This document shows positions 5,184 to 5,405 of a DNA stretch of 5,405 nucleotides, in pieces; positions within the stretch are counted from its first letter, which is position 1, and every line of letters starts with the position of its first letter. The notes below the pieces were generated by a model that saw nothing but the letters and a program-made list of their open reading frames with translations, had not been told where the DNA came from and searched no databases. The DNA is taken from positions 1 through 5,405 of the forward strand of contig JAISDI010000068.1 of NCBI GenBank assembly GCA_031264895.1, written 5' to 3'. Position numbers and translations under genes: made by a program. This DNA comes from Endomicrobium sp. (GTDB lineage: Bacteria > Elusimicrobiota > Endomicrobiia > Endomicrobiales > Endomicrobiaceae).

Positions 5184-5405
5184 TTATTGTTTAATTGGAC
5201 TTTGCAAGAAATCCAGAAGTTCAATAAATGTTTTTTTAGAACTTTCATTGTCCAGATTAAATTGATATTGATGATATAAGACCGGAATATCTTTATTATA
5301 AATATCGTAAAAAACTTTTTTTACGTAAATTCCTTTTTCAGTCAAACGCTGGGCAAAATCTTTTGCCTGCCACTGAAAAGAGCCGACATTGCCGTCGGTA
5401 ATAAA
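5184..5405 (-). CDS. Alpha/beta hydrolase, C-terminal part (runs off right edge)
   Basis: The last 73 residues of a leftward gene entering from the right edge. The segment begins 'FITDGNVGSFQWQAKDFAQR', continues with 'LTEKGIYVKKVFYD', then 'PVLYHQYQFN', and ends in a helix 'FIELLDFL'. This order (strand, helix, strand, histidine followed by a terminal helix) is the end of an alpha/beta-hydrolase fold, and H45 of the fragment sits where the catalytic histidine is expected in the esterase/lipase group. The nucleophile lies outside the window. The stop at 5184 may be native or may have been created by the deletion that joined it to the permease remnant, since one codon separates the two in the same frame. 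Substrate cannot be inferred. Confidence 0.55.
   Translation of the reverse strand, partial: FITDGNVGSFQWQAKDFAQRLTEKGIYVKKVFYDIYNKDIPVLYHQYQFNLDNESSKKTFIELLDFLQSPIKQ

Overview
The window is AT-rich bacterial DNA with six recognisable protein genes, a start-only gene fragment at the left edge and one clear pseudogene. No rRNA, tRNA or CRISPR array was seen. Short intergenic palindromes, a degraded ABC-permease gene and a possible transposase remnant suggest a genome undergoing some decay, as in host-associated anaerobes. Codon style and gene content would fit an Elusimicrobiota/Endomicrobium-like organism, but this is a weak inference because the window holds no marker gene.

Left part (1-1109): a MarR-family regulator reads leftwards from a near-consensus sigma-70 promoter. 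That promoter overlaps two palindromes that could be its own operators. The regulator's stop overlaps a possible start of a further gene that leaves the window at base 1, so it probably heads an operon it controls. The next 595 bases hold no intact gene. They contain a GC-rich palindromic stretch, a 35-codon leftward frame resembling the N-terminus of an IS1380-type transposase, a strong C6/G6 hairpin, and the promoter of the next operon.

Centre (1110-3148): two overlapping rightward genes encode a radical SAM protein of the putative DNA modification/repair family (TIGR03916 type) and its regular partner, a DUF4130 protein (TIGR03915 type). In other bacteria the partner is often linked or fused to a uracil-DNA-glycosylase-like domain, which is absent here. 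This pair is the least understood system in the window. The likely theme is radical chemistry on, or repair of, a DNA base, with a helix-hairpin-helix supplying DNA contact.

Right-centre (3149-4791): a palindromic intergenic repeat is followed by a complete HipB-HipA toxin-antitoxin operon. HipB (Xre fold) and HipA (serine/threonine kinase fold, all catalytic residues visible) overlap by 8 bases. Two copies of an AT-rich palindrome 41 bases apart, one in the promoter and one inside the first codons of hipB, look like paired HipB operators. The hipB start has no Shine-Dalgarno.

Right end (4792-5405): leftward DNA holds the C-terminal 73 residues of an alpha/beta hydrolase entering from the right edge. 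It is followed immediately by the last 70 codons of a MacB/FtsX-type ABC permease that has lost its front, which points to a deletion junction near 5180.
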